From Pyrinomonas methylaliphatogenes (lineage in GTDB: Bacteria > Acidobacteriota > Blastocatellia > Pyrinomonadales > Pyrinomonadaceae), in assembly GCF_000820845.2 (NCBI RefSeq), contig NZ_CBXV010000008.1, positions 976,705 to 1,040,704 on the forward strand: a stretch of DNA of 64,000 nucleotides, given 5' to 3'. This document shows positions 55,733 through 64,000 of the stretch, one piece after another (position 1 is the first letter of the stretch; each line of letters opens with the position of its first letter). The notes beneath the pieces are model-generated. The model saw nothing but the letters and a program-made list of their open reading frames with translations. It had not been told where the DNA came from and did no database searches. The translations under genes and the position numbers were made by a program.

Positions 55733-55831
55733 CGTGCTGTTCCCCGCAAAGCGCGATATTTTCGCTCAGGTTAATTTTAAGCGGTTTCGACCGGAGCGTC
55801 ATCCTTCGCCATTGACGCTCCGGCGCTCTTT

Positions 55832-57250
55832 CTAAGGATGCGTCATCTCTTCCGGTTTGACGTAACGATCGAACTCTTCGCCCGTCAGGATGCCGAGTTC
55901 GATCGCCGCTTCGCGCAAACTAATGCCCCGCTTGTGCGCGTGTTTGGCGATCTTCGCCGCGTTGTCATAGCCGATGTAAGGATTGAGCGCCGTCACCAGC
56001 ATGAGCGAATTGCGCACATGCTCGGCGATGCGCTCGCGGTTGAGTTCGATGCCGACGACGCAGTAATCGACGAAGTTGTGGCAGGCATCGCCGAGCAGCC
56101 GGATCGAGTGAAGTAGATTGTAGATCATCACGGGTTTGAAGACGTTCAGCTCGAAGTTGCCTTGCGATCCAGCAAAAACGATCGCCGCATTGTTGCCCAT
56201 GACTTGGACCGCGACCATGGTCATCGCCTCGCACTGCGTCGGATTGACCTTGCCGGGCATGATCGAAGAGCCGGGTTCATTCTCCGGCAAGATGAGCTCG
56301 CCCAGACCGGCGCGCGGCCCCGAAGCGAGCCAGCGTATGTCGTTAGCGATCTTCATCAGCGAGGCGGCGAGCGTCGCGAGCGCGCCGCTTGCGAAGACGA
56401 TCTCGTCGTGCGCCGAAAGCGCGGCGAATTTGTTCGGGTGAGAACGGAAGGGAAGCCCAGTGAGCTCGGCGATCTTGGCGGCGGCGCGTTCGGCGAATTC
56501 GGGATGCGTATTGAGTCCGGTGCCGACCGCCGTGCCGCCGATGGCCAGATCGTACAGCCCATCGAGCGTTTGCTTCAGGCGTTGCGCATCGCGTTCGAGC
56601 AGACTGGCCCAGCCGGACATCTCCTGTCCTACCGTGAGCGGCGTCGCGTCTTGCAAATGCGTGCGCCCGATCTTGACGACATCGGCGAACTCTCTGGCTT
56701 TGGTTTCGATCGCTCCGCGTAGCCGGTCCACTTCTGGGATCAGACGGTTCATCGCCTCTGCCGCCGCGATGTGCATCGCCGTCGGGAACGTATCGTTCGA
56801 CGATTGCGACATGTTCACATCGTCGTTCGGGTGGATCGGCTTTTTGCTTCCGAGTTGGCCGCCCGCAAGCTCGATCGCGCGATTGGCGATGACCTCATTG
56901 ACGTTCATGTTCGTCTGCGTGCCGCTGCCCGTTTGCCAAACGCGCAAAGGGAAATGCGCGTCGAGCTTTCCGGCGATCACTTCATCCGCCGCTTGCACGA
57001 TCAACCGCGCTTTCTCTTCGGGCAGCTTGCCGAGTTCAAGGTTGACGAGCGCGGCGGCCTTCTTCAGGATGCCGAACGCGCGGATGAGTTCGCGCGGCAT
57101 CAGATCGTCGCCGATGCTGAAATATTTGAGCGAGCGTTGAGTTTGCGCTCCCCAGTATTTATCCGCCGGGACTTCGATTTCCCCCATCGAATCGCGCTCG
57201 ATGCGCGTCCCACGTGTTTGCTCCTTCTTTTCGATCGCTTCCTGTGCCAT
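55832..57250 (-). CDS. fumC: Class II fumarate hydratase
   Basis: 472 aa. Superfamily signature [17 protein letters not shown] near residue 325, plus [36 protein letters not shown], and [16 protein letters not shown] (catalytic His). It hydrates fumarate to malate in the citric acid cycle. [10 protein letters not shown] separates fumarase from aspartase less clearly, but the C-terminal PEEMTHP and overall pattern favour fumarase. Monocistronic by spacing. Confidence 0.94.
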   Translation of the reverse strand: MAQEAIEKKEQTRGTRIERDSMGEIEVPADKYWGAQTQRSLKYFSIGDDLMPRELIRAFGILKKAAALVNLELGKLPEEKARLIVQAADEVIAGKLDAHFPLRVWQTGSGTQTNMNVNEVIANRAIELAGGQLGSKKPIHPNDDVNMSQSSNDTFPTAMHIAAAEAMNRLIPEVDRLRGAIETKAREFADVVKIGRTHLQDATPLTVGQEMSGWASLLERDAQRLKQTLDGLYDLAIGGTAVGTGLNTHPEFAERAAAKIAELTGLPFRSHPNKFAALSAHDEIVFASGALATLAASLMKIANDIRWLASGPRAGLGELILPENEPGSSIMPGKVNPTQCEAMTMVAVQVMGNNAAIVFAGSQGNFELNVFKPVMIYNLLHSIRLLGDACHNFVDYCVVGIELNRERIAEHVRNSLMLVTALNPYIGYDNAAKIAKHAHKRGISLREAAIELGILTGEEFDRYVKPEEMTHP

Positions 57251-57367
57251 GGGCGAAGAATTTCCCTCGATCCGAAAATTTTTAACGCCGATGATTCAAT
57301 TTTACATTCTCATCCGACTCGGCGGCGAGCGCGTGACTCGCGTTCGGGCTTTTGACGTCACGCCTGA

Positions 57368-57466
57368 ACGTGATAAGCCTAGTTCGAGCCGCCTTCCGCA
57401 TCAGGTGACGCTACATGGGCAGATCACGGGTTGGACGTGATAAGCCTACTTCGAGCCGCCTTCCGC
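57368..57466. repeat. 32-bp direct repeat, 35-bp spacer, duplicating the 3' end of the rhodanese gene
   Basis: Copies at 57368-57399 and 57435-57466 differ at one of 32 positions, period 67. The right copy includes the last codons (GGSK) and TAG stop of the rhodanese gene on minus; the left copy repeats them, stop included, downstream. Confidence 0.93.
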
Positions 57467-57829
57467 TTCCGTCGGAAGTCCCGCTCGTTGCCAAGCTTTC
57501 CAGCCGCCGGCCAGCGAGTAGACGTTCTCGTAGCCCATGCGTTGCAGCGCGTCGGCGGCGAGCGCCGAACGGTAACCGCCGCCGCAGTAGAGGATCAATT
57601 CGGTCTTCTTGTCGGGTATGACGCGCTCGATGTCGCGTTCGATGATCCCTTTGCCGAGGTGGATCGCGCCCGCGGCATGTCCGCGCTCCCACTCGTGATC
57701 CTCGCGCACGTCGATCAAACGAGCTTGCGGGTTCTCCGCCAGCCGCTTCTGCGCCTCCTCGACGCTGATCTCACGCACGCGCGTTTTGGCTTCTGCGACC
57801 AGCTTCAAAAAACCCTCCGTATGTTCCAT
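57446..57829 (-). CDS. Single-domain rhodanese (sulfurtransferase)
   Basis: 127 aa. Active-site loop LILYCGGGYRSALAADAL with Cys82; ARLIDVREDHEWERGHAAGAIHLG is the CH2A motif. It moves sulfane sulfur from thiosulfate or persulfide donors, or regenerates protein persulfides; here the acceptor is unknown. It lies 24 bp after purL on the same strand and may be cotranscribed with it. Confidence 0.92.
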   Translation of the reverse strand: MEHTEGFLKLVAEAKTRVREISVEEAQKRLAENPQARLIDVREDHEWERGHAAGAIHLGKGIIERDIERVIPDKKTELILYCGGGYRSALAADALQRMGYENVYSLAGGWKAWQRAGLPTEAEGGSK

Positions 57830-57853
57830 GACGGCAACTCCTCAACTGAAGTG

Positions 57854-60193
57854 TCATTCGGCGGCGCCGACGAGCGTTTCCATTCGCATCGCATCCTTGA
57901 TCGCCGAGCGCCATATCTTCTCGAGTTCGCGCACGTCGCGCGCGATGACCTCTTGACCGTCAACCGAGATGCGCAACAATTGCCCGCCAACGCGACCGAT
58001 CATCGTCAGCGGGCAACGAAGCTCAGCCGCGATCTCCTCCATGCGTCCAAGGACGGCTTCGTCGAAGCTGACGACGATGCGCGAAGGCGTTTCGGCAAAG
58101 AGGCGCGCTGCCGTTTGCAGCGTCCCGCCGAGATCTATTTCGGCGCCGATCGCTTCGCGGTTGAGCGACGAAAAACACATCTCGGCGAGGGCAATGGCCA
58201 GCCCGCCTTCGGCGCAATCGTGCGCCGCGCGAAGCAGCCCTTCTTCGGCGGCGCGCAAGACAGTCTCCTGCACGGCCCGTTCGCGTTCCCAATCGATCTT
58301 CGGAACGTGCCCTTGCTGGACCAATCGCTGCGTGTCTATCTTCAAAACGGTAGCGGCGTACTCGCTGAGCGCGAGATCATCGCGCGTCTCTCCCAGTAGC
58401 GCGATGATCTCGCCTGCCTTCTTGAAGCCCGGCTGAATCACGCGGCGCACGTCTTCGATCAAGCCGACCATGCCGACCACCGGAGTGGGCCAGATGCCGC
58501 GCCCTTCTGTCTCGTTGTAGAAAGAGACGTTGCCGCTCACCACAGGTGTGCGAAGTTCGCGGCAGGCTTCGGCCATGCCGTCGATGACCTCCGAAAAAGA
58601 CCACATCACCTCGGGCCGTTCGGGCGAGGCGAAGTTCAGGCAGTTGGTGATGGCGATGGGTCTTGCGCCGACGCAGACGACGTTGCGCGCCGCTTCGGCG
58701 ACCACGAGCTTCGCCCCTTCGCGCGGATCGGCGGCGCACAGACGCCCGTTGCCGTCGAGCGACATGGCGAGCGCGCGGCGCGTCTCTTTGATGCGTATGA
58801 CGGCGGCGTCTGCTCCGGGCAGCACGACCGTGTTGGTGCGCACCATGTGATCGTACTGCTCGAAGACCCACTCTTTGGAAGCGATGTTGGGCGAAGCGAG
58901 CAACTTTTCGAGAGCCTCGTTGTAGTCGATGCCGGCTGCTTCTTCTGACCGGATGACCTCCTCGATTGATTGAGCGCCTTCCGCTCGCGTCGCCGTTTCG
59001 GCGAAGCTCTCCTGCGCGCGGGCCATTCGATCTTCGTCTCGTCCGGCGGGCGGTCTCAGCGGTCGTTGGTAACGCGGCGCATCGTCCGTCAAAGCTGTCA
59101 CGGGAATATCGGCGACCACTTCGCCGTGATGGCGGACCACAAGGCGTTTTGTATCCGTGACGCGACCGATGACGACCGCATCCAGCTCCCATTTGCGAAA
59201 GATGTCGATCACCTCGCGCTCGCGCCCTTTGTGCGCGACAAGAAGCATGCGCTCTTGGGATTCCGAAAGCATGATCTCGTAAGCGTTCATCCCTTGTTCG
59301 CGTTGCGGGACGAGATCGAGATCAAGCTCGATGCCGGTTCCAGCCCGCGCCGCCATCTCGCAGGAGCTAGAAGTGAGACCAGCCGCGCCCATGTCTTGGA
59401 TGCCGGCCACCGCGCCCGAACGCATCGCTTCGAGGCACGCTTCGAGAAGGAGCTTCTCCAGAAACGGATCGCCGACTTGAACTGTGGGCCGCTTCGATAG
59501 AGCCTCTTCATCGAATTCAGCCGAGGCCATCGTCGCGCCGTGGATGCCGTCGCGCCCCGTTTTGGCTCCGACGTAGAGGACGGGATTGCCGATGCCTGAA
59601 GCGCGCGCAAAGAAGATCTGATCGCGCCGGACCAGTCCGAGGGCGAAAGCGTTGACCAGCGGATTGAAGTTGTACACGTCGTCGAAGAAGACCTCGCCGC
59701 CGACCGTGGCGACCCCGAAACAGTTCCCGTAGTGGGCGATTCCGGCGACGACGCCAGCGAACAGCGCGCGATTGCGGCGTCCGTACTCGGGGTGGTCCAG
59801 TCTGCCGAAGCGGAGCGAGTTCATCGCGGCCACGGGGCGCGCGCCCATCGTGAAGACGTCTCGAAGGATGCCGCCGACGCCGGTCGCCGCGCCTTGAAAA
59901 GGTTCGATGAAGGATGGGTGGTTGTGCGATTCGATCTTGAAGGCGGCGCACCAGCCATCGCCGACGTCAACCACGCCGGCGTTCTCGCCCGGCGGCACGA
60001 TGACGCGCTCGCCCGCAGTCGGGAGTCGCTTCAAGTGAACGCGCGAGGATTTGTAGGAGCAATGCTCCGACCACATCACCGAGAAGATGCCGAGTTCGAC
60101 GAGATTGGGTTCGCGCCCCAAGAGACTTCGAATGCGCTCGTACTCTTCATCCGTCAGATTGTGCGCCGCGATGACTTCGGGTGTGACGTTCAT
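57854..60193 (-). CDS. purL: Phosphoribosylformylglycinamidine synthase, large catalytic subunit
   Basis: 779 aa, the short PurL that needs PurQ and PurS (both encoded at 62354-63303). Motifs: [21 protein letters not shown] near residue 40, [70 protein letters not shown] and, in the second half, [13 protein letters not shown] and [14 protein letters not shown]. It makes FGAM from FGAR in purine synthesis. Confidence 0.96.
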   Translation of the reverse strand: MNVTPEVIAAHNLTDEEYERIRSLLGREPNLVELGIFSVMWSEHCSYKSSRVHLKRLPTAGERVIVPPGENAGVVDVGDGWCAAFKIESHNHPSFIEPFQGAATGVGGILRDVFTMGARPVAAMNSLRFGRLDHPEYGRRNRALFAGVVAGIAHYGNCFGVATVGGEVFFDDVYNFNPLVNAFALGLVRRDQIFFARASGIGNPVLYVGAKTGRDGIHGATMASAEFDEEALSKRPTVQVGDPFLEKLLLEACLEAMRSGAVAGIQDMGAAGLTSSSCEMAARAGTGIELDLDLVPQREQGMNAYEIMLSESQERMLLVAHKGREREVIDIFRKWELDAVVIGRVTDTKRLVVRHHGEVVADIPVTALTDDAPRYQRPLRPPAGRDEDRMARAQESFAETATRAEGAQSIEEVIRSEEAAGIDYNEALEKLLASPNIASKEWVFEQYDHMVRTNTVVLPGADAAVIRIKETRRALAMSLDGNGRLCAADPREGAKLVVAEAARNVVCVGARPIAITNCLNFASPERPEVMWSFSEVIDGMAEACRELRTPVVSGNVSFYNETEGRGIWPTPVVGMVGLIEDVRRVIQPGFKKAGEIIALLGETRDDLALSEYAATVLKIDTQRLVQQGHVPKIDWERERAVQETVLRAAEEGLLRAAHDCAEGGLAIALAEMCFSSLNREAIGAEIDLGGTLQTAARLFAETPSRIVVSFDEAVLGRMEEIAAELRCPLTMIGRVGGQLLRISVDGQEVIARDVRELEKIWRSAIKDAMRMETLVGAAE

Positions 60194-60461
60194 CGGTAGA
60201 TTGAGCTTCTTTAAGGAGTAAACGTGAGATTTTAAGTCGAAAAAACGGCCAAGACAACTCCGCTCAGCCGAAACGCATTTGCTTGTGGCGAAGAATTCGC
60301 TCGTTTTGATGCGTTCTCCGACCGAGTAAATGTTCCTTTCGCGGGATGATTACGGTGAGAAGTCGGATCGCTGGTTTCTCGAAGGCCGCCCGATCCAAAT
60401 TGATGAAGACCGGACTAACGATCGACTCACGTTGCCGCTTTGACGATCAAGGTGCGAAGCT

Positions 60462-61058
60462 TTATGGCTTCGCGTTCAAGGCCTTTTCGATCGCGGCTCG
60501 CAGTTCAGGCGGCTTGATGCGCCCGAAGCGCCTGTAGACCAAAGTGCCCTTGGCGTCGAAGAGGAAGGTGGCGGGAAGCGCGCCGCTCCATTCTTGATCG
60601 ACGACGGAGATGGCCATTTCCGGATCGACGACGTTCAGTAGATAAGTGGGCATCGTCGCGCCCATTTCGCGTAAGAACTGCGGAACGCCACGGTCGATGT
60701 CGCTTACGTCATCCAGCGAGATGGTGACGAAATCGAGCCCGCGCGAGCGATACTCGCGATCGATCGCGACGAGGTCGGGGAACTCTTCGCGGCAAGGTTC
60801 GCACCACGTGGCCCAGAAGTTAATCAATAGCGGGCGTTTGGCTTGTGCGGGTCGCCCGAGAAGCTCGCGTAGACCATTTGTATTGATCTCGCTCACCTTG
60901 ATGGGAGCGCTTTCGGTGGCGCGAGCGTCGCGCGTCGTTTCCCCTGAGCCATCTCGAGTTGAGCCCTGTTGAAAGCGTTCGGAGGATGTCGGACATCCCC
61001 CGAACGCGAAAGGCGAAAGGATCAATGTTAGCGTCAACGCCGTTGAGTAAATCTTCAT
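60462..61058 (-). CDS. TlpA-type thioredoxin lipoprotein
   Basis: 198 aa from ATG 61058 (a GTG one codon before is possible). Signal peptide with a lipobox-like FGGC (Cys22), a Ser/Thr/Arg linker (23-55), then a thioredoxin fold with the redox pair in WATWCEPCREEFPDL (Cys86, Cys89) and cis-Pro region SGALPATFLFDAKG. It would reduce periplasmic disulfides or act in cytochrome c maturation; target unknown. It follows the peroxiredoxin-like gene by 15 bp, so the two act together. Confidence 0.9.
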   Translation of the reverse strand: MKIYSTALTLTLILSPFAFGGCPTSSERFQQGSTRDGSGETTRDARATESAPIKVSEINTNGLRELLGRPAQAKRPLLINFWATWCEPCREEFPDLVAIDREYRSRGLDFVTISLDDVSDIDRGVPQFLREMGATMPTYLLNVVDPEMAISVVDQEWSGALPATFLFDAKGTLVYRRFGRIKPPELRAAIEKALNAKP

Positions 61059-61073
61059 CACTCACCCATGCCC

Positions 61074-61679
61074 CTATGAAGCGCGCTTGATGGTGCAGCC
61101 GAAGGCGCGCGCTTCGGTCTTAGCGACCTGTCGGCCAGCGAGGATCGCTTCGATCGCATCGCGCAGATCTTGCGACTGGACCTGCGATTCGTCGCGCGAG
61201 TTATCGATCCGCCCGTGATAGACCAGCTTGCCGCTTGCGTCGAAGAGGAAGGCTTCGGGCGTAACTTGCGCGCCCAGCCGATCGGCAAGTTTGTTCCCAT
61301 GATCTTTAAGGATCGTGAACTTCAGATTGTGTTCGGCGGCATGCCGCTTGACGACATCGACAGGTTCAGTCGCGTTCGCGTTGATCCCGATGACGGCGAT
61401 CCCACGCGCGCCGTAATCTTCAGCGAGCTTCTCCATCCGCGCGTTGTAAGCGTTTGAGACCGGGCATTGGGTTGAGATGAAGATCAGAACTGTCCCGTTC
61501 TTCCCGCGTAGCGAGCTGAGAGAGTGTTCTTTGCCATCGAGATCCGGAAGCCGAAAGTCCGGCATACTCTCGCCGATCTTGATGCCGGCTCTCATCGCGC
61601 CATCACCGCCTTGCCAGGCGACGACGGCGATGAATGAGAGGGCGAGAAGCAAAAGCGCAAGGGCGTAATTTCTCCTCAT
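61074..61679 (-). CDS. Peroxiredoxin-like (AhpC/TSA-fold) exported protein
   Basis: 201 aa. N-terminal membrane/signal helix (NYALALLLLALSFIAVVAW). Redoxin fold: MPDFRLPDLDGKEHSLSSLRG, then IFISTQCPVSNAYNARMEKL with one conserved Cys72, and VTPEAFLFDASGKLVYHGRID. The second Cys is in AFGCTIKR near the C-terminus. This matches the thiol-disulfide 'redoxin' family seen with TlpA proteins. Upstream partner of the TlpA gene. Confidence 0.9.
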   Translation of the reverse strand: MRRNYALALLLLALSFIAVVAWQGGDGAMRAGIKIGESMPDFRLPDLDGKEHSLSSLRGKNGTVLIFISTQCPVSNAYNARMEKLAEDYGARGIAVIGINANATEPVDVVKRHAAEHNLKFTILKDHGNKLADRLGAQVTPEAFLFDASGKLVYHGRIDNSRDESQVQSQDLRDAIEAILAGRQVAKTEARAFGCTIKRAS

Positions 61680-61851
61680 AGTCCAGAGCTCCTTTTCGGC
61701 AGAGTTTTTCGGAAGCGCGACTCACAGCTTAGCAGCAGAAGCAAGCCTATGACAAGCGTTTAAAGCCGCTCGAGTGAGGGCGGGGGAGAGGCAGTTGACG
61801 AACCGATCGGCCCAAACGCGCGGTTTTTGCCGAAGCTTAGAACGTCACGAT

Positions 61852-62325
61852 TCAGCGATCTGCGCCTTGATCGTTCAGAACCTTAAGCAGCGTGAAGCGC
61901 CACAGCATGCGCCGTTCTACTGCATCGTAAACGTAGCGCGCCTCGATGACACGCCACAGGCCCAGATATTGCCAGCGCCCGGCGGCGAGTTTGTTGAATA
62001 GCGGGACCGCTTGACCGCTTGCGATGGCATCGAGCAGGGCGCGATTGCCCGGCGATAGACGTTGGTCGCCGTGGCGCCCTTCGCCGGTGTAGATGATCTG
62101 ATCGGGCGTCGCGCCCCAAGCGTCCGGGTAGCAGGGCGTGTGACGCCCGAAGTCCGTGAGCAGCGAGATCAGGCGACCGCCCCTCTGATAGATGCCGCGG
62201 CGCGTGCGGTGAATGCGGTTTACCGCTTCCCAAGGGAGGGATGAGGCGGCGGCCAGTTCGCCGCGAGCGGTTGGCAGATCGGCGGCGACTTGCTGGTCCA
62301 TTTCCGGCGCTCGGGTTTCAGCCAT
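61852..62325 (-). CDS. SRA-like (YDG/ScoMcrA-type) domain protein
   Basis: 157 aa, no signal. The core RGIYQRGGRLISLLTDFGRH, PDQIIYTGEGRHGDQRLSPG, NRALLDAIASGQAVPLFNKL and WQYLGLWRVIEARYV follows the pattern seen in SRA-like domains that read modified cytosine in some restriction enzymes (YTGEG..GDQ....GNRA). No nuclease (HNH or PLD) part is attached. Role unknown: modification reader, PUA-like RNA binder, or regulator. It lies between the redoxin gene and purQ. Confidence 0.5.
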   Translation of the reverse strand: MAETRAPEMDQQVAADLPTARGELAAASSLPWEAVNRIHRTRRGIYQRGGRLISLLTDFGRHTPCYPDAWGATPDQIIYTGEGRHGDQRLSPGNRALLDAIASGQAVPLFNKLAAGRWQYLGLWRVIEARYVYDAVERRMLWRFTLLKVLNDQGADR

Positions 62326-62353
62326 CGCGATCTTCTAAGCCTTCAGGTCGAGT

Positions 62354-63058
62354 TCAGCTTTCGGCCATCTTTGCGATGGTCGTCGCAAGGGAGTTGAAGA
62401 TCGCCGATCCATCGCTCGATCCCAACAGATCTTCACAGGCCCTTTCCGGATGTGGCATCATGCCGAGCACGTTGCGCCCGCGGTTGCAGATGCCGGCGAT
62501 CGAGGCGCGCGATCCGTTCGGGTTGCTGGTATCGGTGAGGCGCCCGCGTTCATCGCAATAGCGGAAAATGATCCGCCCTTCGCGCTCAAGTTCGTCGAGC
62601 GTCGCATCGTCGCAGAAGTAGTTCCCTTCGGCGTGAGCGATCGGGAGGCGAAGGACCGCGCCTTGCTTGAGCATGTGCGTGAAGGGCGTGTCGCTGTTCT
62701 CGACGCGCACGTGAACATGGCGGCAGATGAAATGCAGATCGCGATTGCGCATGAGCGCTCCCGGAAGGAGTCCCGCTTCGCACAGGATCTGAAAGCCATT
62801 GCAGATGCCGAGCACGAATCGGCCATGCGCGGCGAACTTGCGCACCGATTGCATGACCGGCGAAAAGCGGGCGAGCGCGCCCGCGCGCAAATAGTCGCCG
62901 TAAGAGAAACCGCCCGGAATGATGATGGCATCGTAAGCGCTCAGGTCCGTCTCGCGGTGCCAAATGAAATCCACGGGCTGGCCCACATGTTTCGAGACGA
63001 CGTGATATGCGTCATGATCGCAGTTCGATCCGGGAAAGACGATGACTCCGAATTTCAT
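62354..63058 (-). CDS. purQ: FGAM synthase glutaminase subunit
   Basis: 234 aa class I glutamine amidotransferase. Nucleophile in [11 protein letters not shown] near residue 85, and the His-Glu pair in [12 protein letters not shown] near 210. It supplies ammonia to Pur[21 protein letters not shown] is a typical PurQ start. Overlaps purS by 4 bp. Confidence 0.96.
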   Translation of the reverse strand: MKFGVIVFPGSNCDHDAYHVVSKHVGQPVDFIWHRETDLSAYDAIIIPGGFSYGDYLRAGALARFSPVMQSVRKFAAHGRFVLGICNGFQILCEAGLLPGALMRNRDLHFICRHVHVRVENSDTPFTHMLKQGAVLRLPIAHAEGNYFCDDATLDELEREGRIIFRYCDERGRLTDTSNPNGSRASIAGICNRGRNVLGMMPHPERACEDLLGSSDGSAIFNSLATTIAKMAES

Positions 63059-63303
63059 GGCTCTTCGATCTCGATGCGGTAATCTTCGATAACTGGATTC
63101 GATAGCACTTCTCTTGCCAACCGTTCAGCCAGCGCACGCGCGCGCTCGGCGTCGAGCGTTTCCGCGAGCGCGATCTCAAAATATTTCCCTTGTCTGATGT
63201 CGGTGATGCCTTGCCAGCCCATCAGTTCGACCGAATGATGGATGGCTTTGCCTTGTGGGTCGAGGACGCTCGGTTTGAGCGTCACGTAGACTTTCGCCTT
63301 CAT
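63055..63303 (-). CDS. purS: FGAM synthase small subunit
   Basis: 82 aa. [34 protein letters not shown] and [13 protein letters not shown] match PurS, which bridges PurL and PurQ in the three-part enzyme. Starts with ATG 63303; its stop overlaps the purQ start (ATGA). Confidence 0.95.
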   Translation of the reverse strand: MKAKVYVTLKPSVLDPQGKAIHHSVELMGWQGITDIRQGKYFEIALAETLDAERARALAERLAREVLSNPVIEDYRIEIEEP

Positions 63304-63468
63304 GCTTTTCGCCTCTCGCTGCGGTTTTCCGTTCGTCGCTATTGCGTAACGCTGATATTGTCGAATAAAATGGCGCCCGTTCCAAGCTGACCAAAGCCTC
63401 GCGACCGGGAACCGCCGTTTTCACCTCGCCGCAATGTGTATCGTTCTAGCTCGTAAGGAGGCGAGTCC

Positions 63469-63864
63469 ATGCAAAATCCGCAATACGACGGCCCTTTCGA
63501 GAGCCATGAAAGGTCGAGCACCGGACTTGAGCCAAACATCGTCGCGTTGCTTTGCTACATCTTGGCCCCTTTGACCGGTATCGTCTTCTACGTGGTGGAG
63601 AAGGAGAGCCGCTTCGTCCGCTATCACGCCATGCAGTCGATCCTCTTTGGCGTCGCGGCGATCGTCATCAGCATAGCTTACAACGTCCTTTCGATCATCG
63701 TCAGTTCCTTCTCTTGGGTTATCGGCATGCTCTTCGGGTTGGGCGGCCTGTTCTTGGCGCTCCTGTTCGTCGCCGCTTGGATCTATTGTCTGCTCAAGGC
63801 CTATCAGGGGCAGAGGTTCAAACTGCCCATCATCGGTGATGTGGCTGAGCAGTGGACGAGATGA
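63469..63864 (+). CDS. DUF4870-type small membrane protein
   Basis: 131 aa with about three membrane helices (NIVALLCYILAPLTGIVFYV, residues 23-42; SILFGVAAIVISIAYNVLSI; and WVIGMLFGLGGLFLALLFVA). The motif VVEKESRFVRYHAMQSILFG between the first two is typical of DUF4870. Excellent ribosome site (AAGGAGG). Function unknown. It lies on plus within the purine cluster on minus, an insertion relative to usual order. Confidence 0.85.
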   Translation: MQNPQYDGPFESHERSSTGLEPNIVALLCYILAPLTGIVFYVVEKESRFVRYHAMQSILFGVAAIVISIAYNVLSIIVSSFSWVIGMLFGLGGLFLALLFVAAWIYCLLKAYQGQRFKLPIIGDVAEQWTR

Positions 63865-63874
63865 TGCGCGCACG

Positions 63875-64000
63875 TCAACGGTCGAAGACACGGGCGAAGA
63901 TGCGATCGACGTTGCGGAGATAGGTGTCGAGCGAGAAGATCGCCTCTATCTCTTCGCGCGTCAAGCGAGACGTGATGTCGGCATCTTGTAGGACGCGCGA
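63875..64000 (-). CDS. purB: Adenylosuccinate lyase, C-terminal end
   Basis: 41 codons are visible before the right edge. The end ...LTREEIEAIFSLDTYLRNVD followed by RIFARVFDR matches the final helix of PurB. It converts SAICAR to AICAR and adenylosuccinate to AMP. Codirectional with purS, purQ and purL. Confidence 0.85.
   Translation of the reverse strand, partial: SRVLQDADITSRLTREEIEAIFSLDTYLRNVDRIFARVFDR

Noticed and set aside
26171-57466. A real CRISPR array
   Set aside because: Each repeat pair has its own sequence, only two copies each, and no cas genes are in the window; they are listed as direct repeats only.
60455-60474. Hairpin GCGAAGC...GCTTCGC over the TlpA stop codon as a terminator
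   Set aside because: Seven-base stem without a T-run on the minus strand; may form in RNA but termination is unsupported.

Overview
The window is high-GC bacterial chromosome, densely coded on both strands. Gene content points to an acidobacterium, probably Blastocatellia (Pyrinomonas-like). The markers are a bacillithiol pair (bshC and ypdA), a very divergent Hfq, an archaeal-type Ogg, a three-part FGAM synthase and an mraZ-headed dcw cluster. This placement is inferred from content and style; no database search was run. No rRNA, tRNA, tmRNA, insertion sequence, prophage or true CRISPR array was recognised.

Left part (1-21.7 kb). It starts with the 5' part of a cheW gene, then mutL, then the divergent pair bshC / ypdA with a 10-bp inverted repeat between them. 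Two Tat-exported oxidoreductases, acetate kinase, an amidohydrolase, and a tightly overlapped set (unknown 260-aa protein, lytic transglycosylase, MFS exporter, MgtC) follow on the minus strand. Next is a coupled run of Ogg glycosylase, TPR/double-retropepsin, PIN-domain protein and a small partner. A 0.65-kb stretch without a convincing gene, a secreted protein, an amino-acid permease and lysA complete this part.

Middle (21.9-28 kb). A compact bacterial microcompartment (BMC) shell operon lies on the plus strand: class V aminotransferase, one hexameric shell protein, three tandem pentamer (EutN/CcmL) paralogues, and a small protein with an encapsulation-peptide-like N-terminus and a C-terminal four-cysteine cluster. 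The last five reading frames are almost all coupled by ATGA overlaps. The locus has no aldehyde dehydrogenase, PduL or BMC-T gene and is the best candidate here for an undescribed system. LemA, a nucleotidyltransferase, a TPM-domain protein and a ZIP transporter follow on the minus strand.

Cell-division block (28.2-44 kb). mraZ-rsmH-ftsL-ftsI-(small ORF)-murF-mraY-murD-ftsW-murG-murC-ftsQ-ftsA-ftsZ, all on plus. A near-consensus promoter and three 10-bp-phased GTGG boxes (MraZ operator) stand in front. murE, murB and ddl are absent from their usual places.

Right part (44-64 kb). hfq-like, pdxA, a lone receiver-domain protein, nadB and endonuclease V are on plus. A proteostasis group (CBS protein, Hsp20, Lon) is on minus, followed by a SIMPL protein, a Rieske protein, nadA, fumC and a rhodanese. 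The end is a purine cluster (purL, purQ, purS, 3' end of purB) interrupted by two thioredoxin-fold proteins, an SRA-like protein and a DUF4870 membrane protein.

A recurrent pattern is a set of short two-copy direct repeats (about 17-36 bp, 0-3 mismatches) with 50-75 bp periods. Three of them duplicate the 3' end and stop codon of a gene around an unrelated spacer of 34-39 bp.
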